Source: Acidobacteriota bacterium (GTDB lineage Bacteria > Acidobacteriota > Terriglobia > Terriglobales > Acidobacteriaceae). From it: a stretch of 7,019 nt of DNA. The first letter of the stretch is position 1; every line of letters starts with the position of its first letter. Shown here piece by piece: positions 1-6,383 of the stretch. The notes beneath the pieces were generated by a model that searched no databases, was not told where the DNA came from, and was given only the letters and a program-made list of their open reading frames with translations. A program made the translations under genes and the position numbers. Where the stretch lies: NCBI GenBank assembly GCA_019510535.1, contig JAEKKE010000406.1, positions 1-7,019 on the forward strand. Direction: 5' to 3'.

Positions 1-105
1 CCAGGCGAGCAGTCGCTGTTCCTGAAGATGCAGCCACTGAAAGGCGGCGTGGACGCCACGCAGCCCTGCCAGCTCTGCAATCCGCTGGTTCGCGCGCATC
101 AATAG
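1..105 (+). CDS. 3' end of an unrecognised protein gene (partial)
   Basis: Frame 1 stays open from the left edge to a TAG at 103-105 and gives the last 34 residues of a protein that begins outside the window. About 80% of codons end in G or C, as in the neighbouring real genes, which supports coding. The tail contains a CxxC pair (Cys-Gln-Leu-Cys, residues 23-26 of the visible part) nine residues before the stop. Such a pair can bind metal or form a disulfide, but nothing else identifies the family and I assign no function. The gene runs toward truA and the two overlap by 7 bp at their 3' ends, so it is not in an operon with truA. Confidence 0.55.
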   Translation, partial: PGEQSLFLKMQPLKGGVDATQPCQLCNPLVRAHQ

Positions 106-893
106 TGCACCTCAACCAGGAAGAGTCCTCTCGCTGGAGCCGTTGGTCCCGAGATCGACCGGTTGCGAGCTGCCAGAATCTCGGGCATCTGCGATGCTGA
201 CATCCGCCCGCACCCCATCTCAACGAAGGTGCCAACCAGATTCCGGACCATGTGGTGCAAAAAACCATTGCCGTTGACCTGGTAGATCAGGAGGTCGCCT
301 TCACGCCTCCACTCTGAAGAGGAGATAGTCCGCACCATTGTCGGCGGAGTGGCGCCCTCGCGAACGGAGACGTCCGGGTCGTTCGCGGCAAACGAACTGA
401 AATCCATCTCACCGACTACAGCTGTGGCTGCCTGCTGCATCGGAGCAATATCCAACGGCCAGCGGCAGTCCCATACGTATCGGGCAATGAGGGGAGAGCA
501 GATGCGCTCATGGGGTGTCCCGGCATCGCGCCGGACGAAGATGCGGTACTCATAGGTCTTACCGCAGGCCGAATGTCGCGCGTGGAAATCCTGCGGCATG
601 ATCTCTGCCTGCGTCACTCGCACACTGGTGGGTAGAGCCCGGTTCAGCGCCCGCAGCAGGTTCTGTTGCGGAATGCCCGCTTCCAGGTCGAAGGTCGCCA
701 CCTGGCCCAGAGCATGCACGCCGGCGTCGGTTCTTCCAGAACCCTGTGGCAGGACCTCTTCTCCAGTGACCTTCCGGATGGCTTCGGAGAGCAGCCCCTG
801 AACGGTGCGTAACCCTGGCTGTACCTGCCAGCCATGGAAGTCGCCGCCGTCATAACTCAGGATCAGCTTCCAGGTATTCCGAGAAAAAGCCAT
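99..893 (-). CDS. truA: tRNA pseudouridine(38-40) synthase TruA
   Basis: TruA converts uridines at positions 38, 39 and 40 of the tRNA anticodon arm to pseudouridine in the cytoplasm. From the ATG at 893 the protein has 264 residues, close to the 270 of the E. coli enzyme. Family marks appear in order: YDGGDFHGW (14-22), the catalytic loop GSGRTDAGVHA (51-61) with nucleophile Asp56, FHAR (103-106), KTYEYR (112-117), GEMDFSSFAA (161-170) and FLHHMVRNLVG (211-221). The frame also opens from a GTG at 926, which would add 11 residues. I prefer the ATG because family members normally begin a few residues before the first beta strand; neither start has a good ribosome binding site. The gene looks complete and undamaged. 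It stands alone between a convergent gene and a divergent tolC-like gene, so it probably has its own promoter in the gap to its right. Confidence 0.96.
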   Translation of the reverse strand: MAFSRNTWKLILSYDGGDFHGWQVQPGLRTVQGLLSEAIRKVTGEEVLPQGSGRTDAGVHALGQVATFDLEAGIPQQNLLRALNRALPTSVRVTQAEIMPQDFHARHSACGKTYEYRIFVRRDAGTPHERICSPLIARYVWDCRWPLDIAPMQQAATAVVGEMDFSSFAANDPDVSVREGATPPTMVRTISSSEWRREGDLLIYQVNGNGFLHHMVRNLVGTFVEMGCGRMSASQMPEILAARNRSISGPTAPARGLFLVEVHY

Positions 894-985
894 CTTTGCA
901 CGGTAACATGCTGCCGCTTGTGTCACTTGCTATACTCATCGCTATCCCGCCAAAGGCCATGTCCCTCGCTTCCTACGAACTCCAC

Positions 986-1013
986 GGAACCTACAGGAAC
1001 CTGTTTACGTATC
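986..1013 (+). promoter_or_regulatory. Tentative ECF-sigma-type promoter for the tolC-like gene
   Basis: GGAACC (986-991) is followed after 16 bases by CGTATC (1008-1013). This resembles the usual -35 GGAAC and -10 CGT-type elements of ECF (extracytoplasmic function) sigma factors. It points toward the tolC-like gene and would give a leader of about 195 bases. ECF control suits an envelope gene, but the motif is short and may be chance. An alternative in the same gap is the extended -10-like TGCTATACT (928-936), which lacks a good -35. Confidence 0.25.
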
Positions 1014-1203
1014 AGCCGATGAACCTGTTGTGGAATGATTTCAATGATTTCGTAACCGGAAGCCACTCTGAAACATCTGTCACTTGGTATTCGTACAACA
1101 CTTACACCGAGAAAAGGGAATAGCAGTACCACCCTCTCGCCAACCCGGAACTGCGACCCGAAAAACTAAGGCAGACCGGCGACCCTAAACGATCGCATTA
1201 GCT

Positions 1204-1209
1204 GGAGAG
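1204..1209 (+). promoter_or_regulatory. Ribosome binding site of the tolC-like gene
   Basis: GGAGAG ends six bases before a GTG at 1216-1218. This decides the GTG as the start, and the encoded N-terminus is a clear signal peptide, which agrees. Confidence 0.6.
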
Positions 1210-1215
1210 CGCAAC

Positions 1216-2382
1216 GTGAAATTGAGACATCTGCAAGCCACAGCGAGCATTGCTTTGCTCCTGATGGGACCCGCCGCACAGTACGCTGCCGCACAGCAGC
1301 AGCAGACCGTCCCCGGAGGCGGAACGCCCGCGCAGGCACAGGCCAACGCCACTCTTCCCGCGGTACCGCCTCGTCTCGGCAACACGCCGCGGCTCGATCA
1401 GCTTCTACGCGACGGCAAGATGTACCTTTCTCTCTCCGACGCCGTCATGCTGGCGCTGGAGAACAACTACGACATCGCCATCTTCCGCCTGAACCTCGAT
1501 ATCGCGGATACCGACCTACTGCGTGCACGCGCCGGCGCCACCTTGCGTGGCGTCTCTTCGGGTCTGGTTTCTAATACCCTCGGCGGCACGACGACAACAA
1601 TCACCGGAGGCGGCGGTCCTGGCGGCACCAGCACCGCGGCTGGAGCAGCCGGTGCGGGCGCATCGGGTCTGGTACTTACGACCAATGGCGCCGGCCCCAC
1701 GCCGATGAACCTGGATCCGGTACTTACCAGCACGCTACAGCTTGAGCGCGCCCGGACTCCGCAGACGACGAATTTCATCACCGGAACGTTCTCTCAGAAT
1801 CAGGCGTCGGACACCTACAACTTCGGCTATTCACAGGGATTCATCACCGGTACGCAGGCGACCGTAAGCTTCAATAACTCTCGCGTCAGCACCAACAGTA
1901 CCCGCAGCGTGTACAGCCCGCAGCTCCAGTCGAGCTTCCAGCTTCGGCTGCAGCAGCACCTGTTGCAGGGCTTCGGACCAGGTGTGAACGGACGGTTCAT
2001 CGTGCAGGCAAAGAACAACCGCCGCATTGTGGACTCGGCCTTTCGCCAGCAGCTCATCTCGACCGTAACCCAGATTGAGAGCATCTACTGGGCTCTGGTT
2101 TCGGCCTATGAGGATGTACAAGCCAAGACCCGCGCTCTCGATCAGTCGACCAAGCTCGCTTCTGATAATCGCAAGCAGCTTGAGATCGGTACCCTGGCTC
2201 CTCTTGACGTTGTGAACTCCGACTCGGCGGTGTCCACCGACAAGCAGGCGCTGATCACCTCGCAGTCGAACCTTGAGTACCAGCAGTTGCTGATCAAGCA
2301 GGCAATCGCCCGCAACACCAACGATCCACAGATTGCCGCTGCTCCTGTCGTACCTACCGATCGTGTCACTGCCGACGGTTGA
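1216..2382 (+). CDS. N-terminal fragment of the TolC-like protein (signal peptide and first repeat)
   Basis: This 388-residue frame is the part that could still be translated. Residues 1-26 form a signal peptide (basic start, hydrophobic core, AAA before a Gln run). A Pro/Ala/Gln linker follows to about residue 55. A helix with LSLSDAVMLALENNYDIAIF begins near 71, and a low-complexity Gly/Thr/Ala stretch fills 121-160. Beta-barrel-like strands rich in Ser/Thr/Asn/Gln lie at 185-250, and a long coiled-coil-type helical stretch runs from about 263 to 367. The last five residues, after PTDRV, are out-of-phase readthrough. Half a TolC protomer would not be expected to build the trimeric barrel, so a working product is unlikely. 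Confidence 0.6.
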   Translation: MKLRHLQATASIALLLMGPAAQYAAAQQQQTVPGGGTPAQAQANATLPAVPPRLGNTPRLDQLLRDGKMYLSLSDAVMLALENNYDIAIFRLNLDIADTDLLRARAGATLRGVSSGLVSNTLGGTTTTITGGGGPGGTSTAAGAAGAGASGLVLTTNGAGPTPMNLDPVLTSTLQLERARTPQTTNFITGTFSQNQASDTYNFGYSQGFITGTQATVSFNNSRVSTNSTRSVYSPQLQSSFQLRLQQHLLQGFGPGVNGRFIVQAKNNRRIVDSAFRQQLISTVTQIESIYWALVSAYEDVQAKTRALDQSTKLASDNRKQLEIGTLAPLDVVNSDSAVSTDKQALITSQSNLEYQQLLIKQAIARNTNDPQIAAAPVVPTDRVTADG

Positions 2383-2887
2383 TCTCTACGGGTTCTACGG
2401 AGCCGCTGCTATTGGCGGCGCATGGAATCCGGTCTGCGCCGGTGGTTCACAGACCGGATGCCAGGGCCTGGCGCAGCGCGGGTACGGCGGTACGTTCACT
2501 GATCTGTTCAACTCCACAAACCCGGATAAGGCTGTTGGCCTCTCGGTCAATATCCCGATCCGCAACCGGGTCGCCCAGGCTGATCAGGCGCGTTCCCAGA
2601 TGGAACTTCGTCAGTCGCAGATGCGTCTGCAGCAGCTCTACACGCAGATCCGCATGCTGGTGACCAACGCGCAGTTCGCACTCACCAATGACCGCGCGGC
2701 GGTACAGGCCGCTCAGGCTGCCCGTGACTTCCAGCTGCAGTCGCTGGATTCAGAACAGAAGAAGTACCGCCTTGGCGCCTCAACAACGGCAAACGTCCTC
2801 CAGCAGGAGCGTAATCTCGCAACGGCAGAGAACAGCCTGATTTCGTCGACTGCAGCCTATGCCCGTGACCGTGCCTCTCTCTATTAG
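2333..2887 (+). CDS. C-terminal fragment of the TolC-like protein (second repeat, out of frame)
   Basis: The frame opens at a TTG (2333) inside the upstream fragment and has no Shine-Dalgarno sequence, so separate translation is doubtful. Genuine homology appears to begin at LPTVDLYG (2369). The rest shows the second efflux-protein repeat: beta-type strands, NIPIRNRVAQADQARSQMEL leading into a long amphipathic helix, then a returning helix with YRLGASTTANVLQQERNLA, which matches the typical family ending. A premature TAG follows Tyr at 2882-2884, and 45 further homologous codons lie beyond it. Confidence 0.45.
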   Translation: MPLLLSYLPIVSLPTVDLYGFYGAAAIGGAWNPVCAGGSQTGCQGLAQRGYGGTFTDLFNSTNPDKAVGLSVNIPIRNRVAQADQARSQMELRQSQMRLQQLYTQIRMLVTNAQFALTNDRAAVQAAQAARDFQLQSLDSEQKKYRLGASTTANVLQQERNLATAENSLISSTAAYARDRASLY

Positions 2888-3049
2888 CTGTTGGAAAATA
2901 CGTTGGACCGCTACGGCATCTCGCTGACAGATGCTGCAACCGGCACCATCAATCAGGCTCCGGTCATCCCTGGACTGACTGCTCCGAAGGATCCGGAACC
3001 GCCCAAGCCGCTTACTCCGCAGTAGTCCACCAAAACAGAACATAGTCGA

Positions 3050-3080
3050 AAGCCCAGCCATCAGGCCGGGCTTCGTCCTT
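3050..3080 (+). terminator. Probable intrinsic terminator after the tolC-like gene
   Basis: AAGCCC (3050-3055) pairs with GGGCTT (3068-3073). An inner GCC/GGC pair (3057-3059 with 3064-3066) closes a four-base ATCA loop, with a single A/C mismatch between the two stems. A pyrimidine-rich CGTCCTT follows. The hairpin starts 25 bases after the final stop of the damaged gene, the expected place. The T-run is short, so termination may be incomplete. Confidence 0.55.
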
Positions 3081-3090
3081 AAAGAAGAGA

Positions 3091-3115
3091 GGGCCGCCCC
3101 GGCGCGAGGCGGCCC
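3091..3115. repeat. Perfect 8-bp GC-rich inverted repeat (second hairpin)
   Basis: GGGCCGCC (3091-3098) and GGCGGCCC (3108-3115) are exact reverse complements around a nine-base loop. All eight pairs are G-C, so the RNA hairpin would be very stable. It lies just after the terminator hairpin and may back it up, although no T-run follows on either side. Confidence 0.5.
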
Positions 3116-3145
3116 GCAGAGGGTTCAACATCCAAAGAGCGCTCG

Positions 3146-3181
3146 ACGAATTTCCGTATTCAATCCCCAACGGAAATTCGT
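3146..3181. repeat. Perfect 12-bp inverted repeat with 12-base loop
   Basis: ACGAATTTCCGT (3146-3157) and ACGGAAATTCGT (3170-3181) are exact reverse complements. Arms of this length are unlikely by chance in a 290-bp gap. It could be an RNA hairpin, a protein-binding dyad, or a copy of a dispersed palindromic element. No known family is recognised. Confidence 0.6.
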
Positions 3182-3182
3182 A

Positions 3183-3208
3183 AGCCTCCCCAGTTGTCTA
3201 AGGAGGCT
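3183..3208. repeat. Perfect 7-bp inverted repeat containing an AAGGAGG sequence
   Basis: AGCCTCC (3183-3189) pairs with GGAGGCT (3202-3208) across a 12-base loop. It begins one base after the preceding dyad and has the same loop length. The right arm contains a strong Shine-Dalgarno-like AAGGAGG (3200-3206), but no convincing start codon follows at a normal distance. The DUF255 start is more than 100 bases downstream. Confidence 0.4.
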
Positions 3209-3228
3209 ACGCTCGATCATTGCAAAGG

Positions 3229-3246
3229 TTGTCACGCTCGTGTCAC
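3229..3246 (+). promoter_or_regulatory. TGTCAC direct repeat at 11-bp spacing, Pho-box-like
   Basis: TTGTCAC (3229-3235) and GTGTCAC (3240-3246) are separated by GCTC, so the TGTCAC cores repeat every 11 bp, one helical turn. This is the geometry of binding sites for PhoB-type response regulators, whose consensus half-site is CTGTCAT. It lies about 70 bp upstream of the DUF255 gene. No good -10 box follows at the expected distance, so the assignment is weak. Confidence 0.25.
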
Positions 3247-3263
3247 TTTCAGCACGCTGAAAG
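3246..3263. repeat. 18-bp dyad, possible operator upstream of the DUF255 gene
   Basis: CTTTCAGC (3246-3253) and GCTGAAAG (3256-3263) are perfect reverse complements around AC. The very short centre makes this more like a site for a dimeric DNA-binding protein than a terminator, though a seven-pair hairpin with a CACG loop is possible. It ends 54 bp before the start of the next gene, a typical operator position. Confidence 0.4.
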
Positions 3264-3317
3264 CGATGAGCGGGCGAACTGGAACAAGGATTTCGCAAAC
3301 CAACTATCCTAGAAGCG

Positions 3318-5444
3318 ATGTCTCACGAGCCGAACGCCCTCGCCGCTGCCTCCTCCGCATATCTTCGTTCCGCCATCAACCAGCCGGTCCGTTGGCATGA
3401 ATGGAGTCCCGCAGTCTTTGCGCTCGCCGTGGAACAAAACAAACCGATCCTTCTCGACATCGGCGCGGTGTGGTGCCACTGGTGCCATGTGATGGATCGG
3501 GAGTCGTATGAGAACGATCAGACTGCCGCTGTCATTAACGAGCACTACATCGCCATCAAGGTCGACCGTGATGAGCGTCCCGATGTGGATGCCCGCTATC
3601 AGGCCGCCGTCTCCGCAATCAGCGGGCAGGGAGGCTGGCCGTTAACCGCCTTCCTTACACCAGACGGCAGGCCTTTCTTCGGAGGCACCTACTTTCCTCC
3701 GCAGGACCAGTTTGGCAGACCTGGATTTCAGCGGGTTCTCCTCACCATGGCTTCTGCCTTCCAGGAGAAACGCGATGAGGTGGACGACTCGGCAGCCTCC
3801 GTTATGGCGGCGATTGAGCATAATGAGACCTTCTCCGGCCGTTCCTCGCGCATCACACCGGAGCTAGCTACCAAGCTCACCTCCGCCATTACCGGCATGT
3901 ACGACCAGCGCTACGGCGGCTTCGGCTCTCAGCCCAAGTTTCCGTACTCAACCGCGATCGATCTATTACTCGACAGCGCGCTTCGTCCTGGCGCCGACGA
4001 AAAGATCGCCGCGTCGGCACTCGGTACGCTTAGTGCCATGTCAAGAGGCGGGATCTATGACCATCTCGCCGGCGGCTTCCATCGTTATTCGGTCGATGAG
4101 CAGTGGATCGTTCCGCATTTCGAGAAGATGCTCTACGACAATGCCGGCCTGCTGGCGAACTACGCCCATGCCTTCCAGAGCTTTGCTGAGCCGGAGGCCG
4201 CCCGTGTCGCGCGGGAGACCATCCTGTGGGTCGACACATGGCTGTCTGACCGCGAACGTGGTGGTTTCTACGCCTCCCAGGATGCCGATATCAACCTGGA
4301 CGACGACGGCGACTACTTTACGTGGACGCTTGAGGAAGCCCGTTCTGTCCTGACTGCCGACGAGCTGAAGGTTGCGGCTCCGTTCTACGACATCGGCGAT
4401 GTGGGCGATATGCACCACAACCCGGCGAAGAACGTGCTCCACGTAAAGCAGCTGCTGGGGCAGGTGGCGCAACGGGTGGGAATGCCGTTGGATCAGGCAA
4501 GGGAGCTTCTCGGTTCCGCAAAAAAGAAGCTGTACGCTGCCCGGTTGCAGCGCCCAACGCCTTATATTGACCGGACGATCTATACCGGCTGGAACGGCAT
4601 GATGATCTCGGCCTACATCGTGGCCGGCAGGGCACTGGCGATTCCGGCTGTGACCGCCTTCGCGTTGAAGTCACTGGATCGGATTCTGGCGGAAGCCTGG
4701 AATCGCGAGGTGGGACTCTCCCACGTCGTCGCCTATGCTGACGGAACACCAGCGCAGAAGCCTGTCCCTTCCACGCTGGACGACTATGCGTTCCTGGCTA
4801 CATCCTGCCTGGATGCATGGGAATGCAGCGGAAACTTGAAGTATTACCTTGCAGCAAAAAGCCTGGCGGAGTATGTCGTCTCGAACTTCTGGGATGCAAC
4901 GGGGTTGGGGTTCTTCGATACTCCTCTCAGCGACGAACCGGCGCTCGGGGCGCTTTCCACTCGTAGGAAGCCGTTGCAGGATGCTCCGGCACCGGCAGCG
5001 AATCCGACCATGGCTTCGCTGCTGGTACGGCTCGAAGAGCTCTCCGGGAAACAGGAGTTCCGGGACATGGCTTTCGATACGCTGGAAACCTTCGGCGGCA
5101 TTGTGGAGCACTTCGGTCTCTATGCAGCCAGTTATGGTCTGGCCCTGCAGCGCCTGGTCCAGCCGGCGGCTCAGGTAGTGATCCTGGGAGACGATGACGC
5201 CGCGAAGATGTTGGAGGCTGCGGCGTTGACGCGTTACTCCGTGTCCAAGAGTATCATCCGCCTCTCGTACGCACAGCTTTCTGCCCTTCCCGAGACATTG
5301 GCGGAGACAATCCCCAATCTGCCCGGCATTGCATCCGGGAAGAGCGTTGCGATTGTCTGTGCGGCAAAAACATGCCATCCGCCGGTTACCGATCCGGAAA
5401 GTCTTCTGGAGCTTTTGAACCGAGCTCTAATCCCCGCTACCTAA
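3318..5444 (+). CDS. Thioredoxin-domain/DUF255 protein, YyaL/SPATA20 family
   Basis: This 708-residue protein matches the family of bacterial YyaL and human SPATA20 in length and layout. Residues 1 to about 170 form the DsbH-like thioredoxin domain, with the active-site motif WCHWCH (Cys53 and Cys56), VDRDERPD and GGWPLTAFLTPDGRPFFGGTYFPP. The rest is an alpha/alpha-toroid domain like that of N-acylglucosamine 2-epimerases and six-hairpin glycosidases, with YGGFG (199-203), GGIYDHLAGGFHRYS (244-258), PHFEKMLYDNAGL (266-278), SQDAD (320-324) and the usual CHPPVTDP near the end. No signal peptide is seen, so a cytoplasmic location is inferred. The biochemical function of the family is not established; a redox-linked or sugar-related role is only suggested by the folds. 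The ATG at 3318 has a weak AGAAG two bases upstream, and no later start would keep the thioredoxin domain. Frame and motifs are intact. The end overlaps the convergent channel gene by 18 bp. Confidence 0.93.
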   Translation: MSHEPNALAAASSAYLRSAINQPVRWHEWSPAVFALAVEQNKPILLDIGAVWCHWCHVMDRESYENDQTAAVINEHYIAIKVDRDERPDVDARYQAAVSAISGQGGWPLTAFLTPDGRPFFGGTYFPPQDQFGRPGFQRVLLTMASAFQEKRDEVDDSAASVMAAIEHNETFSGRSSRITPELATKLTSAITGMYDQRYGGFGSQPKFPYSTAIDLLLDSALRPGADEKIAASALGTLSAMSRGGIYDHLAGGFHRYSVDEQWIVPHFEKMLYDNAGLLANYAHAFQSFAEPEAARVARETILWVDTWLSDRERGGFYASQDADINLDDDGDYFTWTLEEARSVLTADELKVAAPFYDIGDVGDMHHNPAKNVLHVKQLLGQVAQRVGMPLDQARELLGSAKKKLYAARLQRPTPYIDRTIYTGWNGMMISAYIVAGRALAIPAVTAFALKSLDRILAEAWNREVGLSHVVAYADGTPAQKPVPSTLDDYAFLATSCLDAWECSGNLKYYLAAKSLAEYVVSNFWDATGLGFFDTPLSDEPALGALSTRRKPLQDAPAPAANPTMASLLVRLEELSGKQEFRDMAFDTLETFGGIVEHFGLYAASYGLALQRLVQPAAQVVILGDDDAAKMLEAAALTRYSVSKSIIRLSYAQLSALPETLAETIPNLPGIASGKSVAIVCAAKTCHPPVTDPESLLELLNRALIPAT

Positions 5445-6362
5445 TACCGTGGCGGGTGCGGAGGGAAGTGTAGGGTCTTGCGCATTAACGATGACCGCGC
5501 TGGACGGAATGCCCAGGCGGATCTGGTTCTTCTCAAAGCCAAGCAGGATCCGCCTCCTCAGTTCGCGTAGTACCCCATCCTTTTGGTTGGCGCGAACCTT
5601 GGTATTCACCAGGTAGATAACCTCACTGCCATTGATCTTGTCGACCCCCAAGACCTTGGGATCTTCAATCGTCACCTGTGCGAAGGCGGTGTCTTTGCGG
5701 ACCTCCATCGCCAGTTGGCCCAGCAGCTCCATGACTTTGTCCGGATTTTCGCTAGCGTCGACGCTTACGTGCAACGAAGCGACAGAGTAGTCACGCGACA
5801 GATTCTGGACCGTCGTGATCTGTGAGTTGGGAATGATGTTTTGGGTCCCGTCGCCGTCACGCAGAATGGTGCAGCGCAGACTCATATCCTCGACCGTTCC
5901 GGTAAGCCCGGCCATCTTGACTGAATCGCCGATATTGAACTGGTCTTCCAGCAGGATGAAGATCCCGTTCAGCATGTCCTTGAAGATCGACTGCGCGCCG
6001 AAAGAGATGCCGAGTCCGACGACTCCGACAGACGCCAGCAGCGGCTTCAGGTCGATATCGAAGATCGGCAGAATCTGCAGCAGCACGTAAATGCCGATGG
6101 CTGTGTACGCCGTAGCCCTCAGTACGGACGACATAGTGCGCAACTGCGAGGCGCGTTGTGAGTTGCCCACCTGCCGGTCGGCCATGCGCCGCATGCGTCT
6201 AACAAAGAAGAGGGTAATGCGCTGCAGGATGAAGCCGAAGATCAGAATGAACGCGACCTTCGGCAGATCGTAATGGACGAAATCACTTGCCTGCTCATGC
6301 CAGTTGCGTCCTACCTGCAGGGTACGAACTTCTTGCGGGGCGAAGATCGAAAGGTGCATCAT
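5427..6362 (-). CDS. MscS-family mechanosensitive ion channel protein
   Basis: Small-conductance mechanosensitive channels open under membrane tension and release solutes during hypo-osmotic shock. The 311-residue protein, close to the 286 of E. coli MscS, has three predicted membrane helices at about 35-55, 82-104 and 106-138. The third is the pore helix pattern rich in Gly and Ala (LASVGVVGLGISFGAQSIFKDMLNGI). The MscS beta domain follows at about 140-190 (FNIGDSVKMAGLTGTVEDM, then QNIIPNSQI), then the alpha/beta cage domain to about 295 and a short Pro/Ala tail. The N-terminal 34 residues are soluble and unremarkable. Two adjacent ATGs (6360-6362 and 6357-6359) are possible starts; an AGAAG sits better before the second. 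No signal peptide is seen. The gene is divergent from a small secreted-protein gene 21 bp away and may be controlled with it. Confidence 0.92.
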   Translation of the reverse strand: MMHLSIFAPQEVRTLQVGRNWHEQASDFVHYDLPKVAFILIFGFILQRITLFFVRRMRRMADRQVGNSQRASQLRTMSSVLRATAYTAIGIYVLLQILPIFDIDLKPLLASVGVVGLGISFGAQSIFKDMLNGIFILLEDQFNIGDSVKMAGLTGTVEDMSLRCTILRDGDGTQNIIPNSQITTVQNLSRDYSVASLHVSVDASENPDKVMELLGQLAMEVRKDTAFAQVTIEDPKVLGVDKINGSEVIYLVNTKVRANQKDGVLRELRRRILLGFEKNQIRLGIPSSAVIVNAQDPTLPSAPATVLGSGD

Positions 6363-6383
6363 AAGCTTCTATTTCATCACGGC
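6363..6383. promoter_or_regulatory. 21-bp divergent start region between the channel and secreted-protein genes
   Basis: Only 21 bp separate the two start codons. This is too short for two full promoters, so at least one promoter must lie inside the opposite coding sequence, or the transcripts begin at overlapping sites. The region is relatively AT-rich (AAGCTTCTATTTCATCAC). Confidence 0.5.

Larger units (their letters stand above)
894..1215. other. Intergenic region between truA and the tolC-like gene
   Basis: About 320 bp separate the divergent truA and tolC-like starts and must hold promoters for both. No convincing gene is present. Short exact direct repeats occur: GGAACCT at 986-992 and 996-1002, GAACCTGTT at 997-1005 and 1021-1029, and a tandem AATGATTTC at 1034-1042 and 1043-1051. 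A 13-base near-repeat, TGTCACTTG(C/G)TAT, lies at 921-933 and 1078-1090. A small dyad, ACAGG-AA-CCTGT, spans 993-1004. Together they make a possible regulator-binding region, but no known operator is recognised. Confidence 0.5.
1216..3025 (+). pseudogene. TolC-family outer-membrane efflux protein, broken by an out-of-frame deletion and a nonsense codon
   Basis: TolC-like proteins form the outer-membrane and periplasmic tunnel of tripartite efflux pumps and type I secretion systems. The GTG frame from 1216 encodes a signal peptide and the first outer-membrane efflux protein repeat, then shifts phase near 2360-2370 and ends at 2382. The second repeat resumes one frame over at LPTVDLYG (from 2369) and runs to a TAG at 2885-2887. 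The same frame then stays open for 45 codons, LLENTLDRYGIS onward with a Pro-rich end, to a TAG at 3023-3025. Replacing the first TAG by CAG would restore the typical LYQLLENTLDRYG ending. At the junction, the helix that should open the second repeat is missing: the first repeat has an LSLSDAVMLALENN-type helix before its beta strands and the second has none. I estimate 45-60 residues lost. Two independent lesions argue for a real, recent pseudogene, but assembly error is not excluded. Confidence 0.8.

Noticed and set aside
896..1123. A 75-residue + strand frame in the truA-tolC gap with a hydrophobic start
   Set aside because: It has no ribosome binding site and an unusual composition, and its first part is antisense to the truA 5' end. 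Nothing supports expression.
1467..1781. A 104-codon antisense frame rich in Val, Pro and Ala
   Set aside because: It is the complement of the Gly/Thr/Ala-rich TolC segment, which produces such frames automatically.
2333..2382. Programmed ribosomal frameshift joining the two TolC halves
   Set aside because: There is no slippery heptamer or following structure, and the second repeat lacks its opening helix, so frameshifting alone would not restore a normal protein.
2885..2887. TAG recoding or natural suppression
   Set aside because: Other genes here end normally at TAG or overlap closely at stops, and no recoding signal is visible. A nonsense mutation is simpler.
3026..3317. A known riboswitch upstream of the DUF255 gene
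   Set aside because: I looked for cobalamin, TPP, SAM, glycine and c-di-GMP conserved cores and saw none, despite the hairpins.
3194..3400. A + strand frame starting at TTG with CKGCH, which resembles a c-type heme motif, after an AAGGAGG sequence
   Set aside because: The Shine-Dalgarno-like bases lie inside the frame, there is no signal peptide, and the second half is an out-of-frame reading of the DUF255 N-terminus. The CxxCH is most likely chance.
4671..5378. A 235-codon open frame antisense to the DUF255 gene
   Set aside because: The + strand protein here has strong family motifs. Long antisense frames are expected in high-GC genes, and this one has no recognisable domain.
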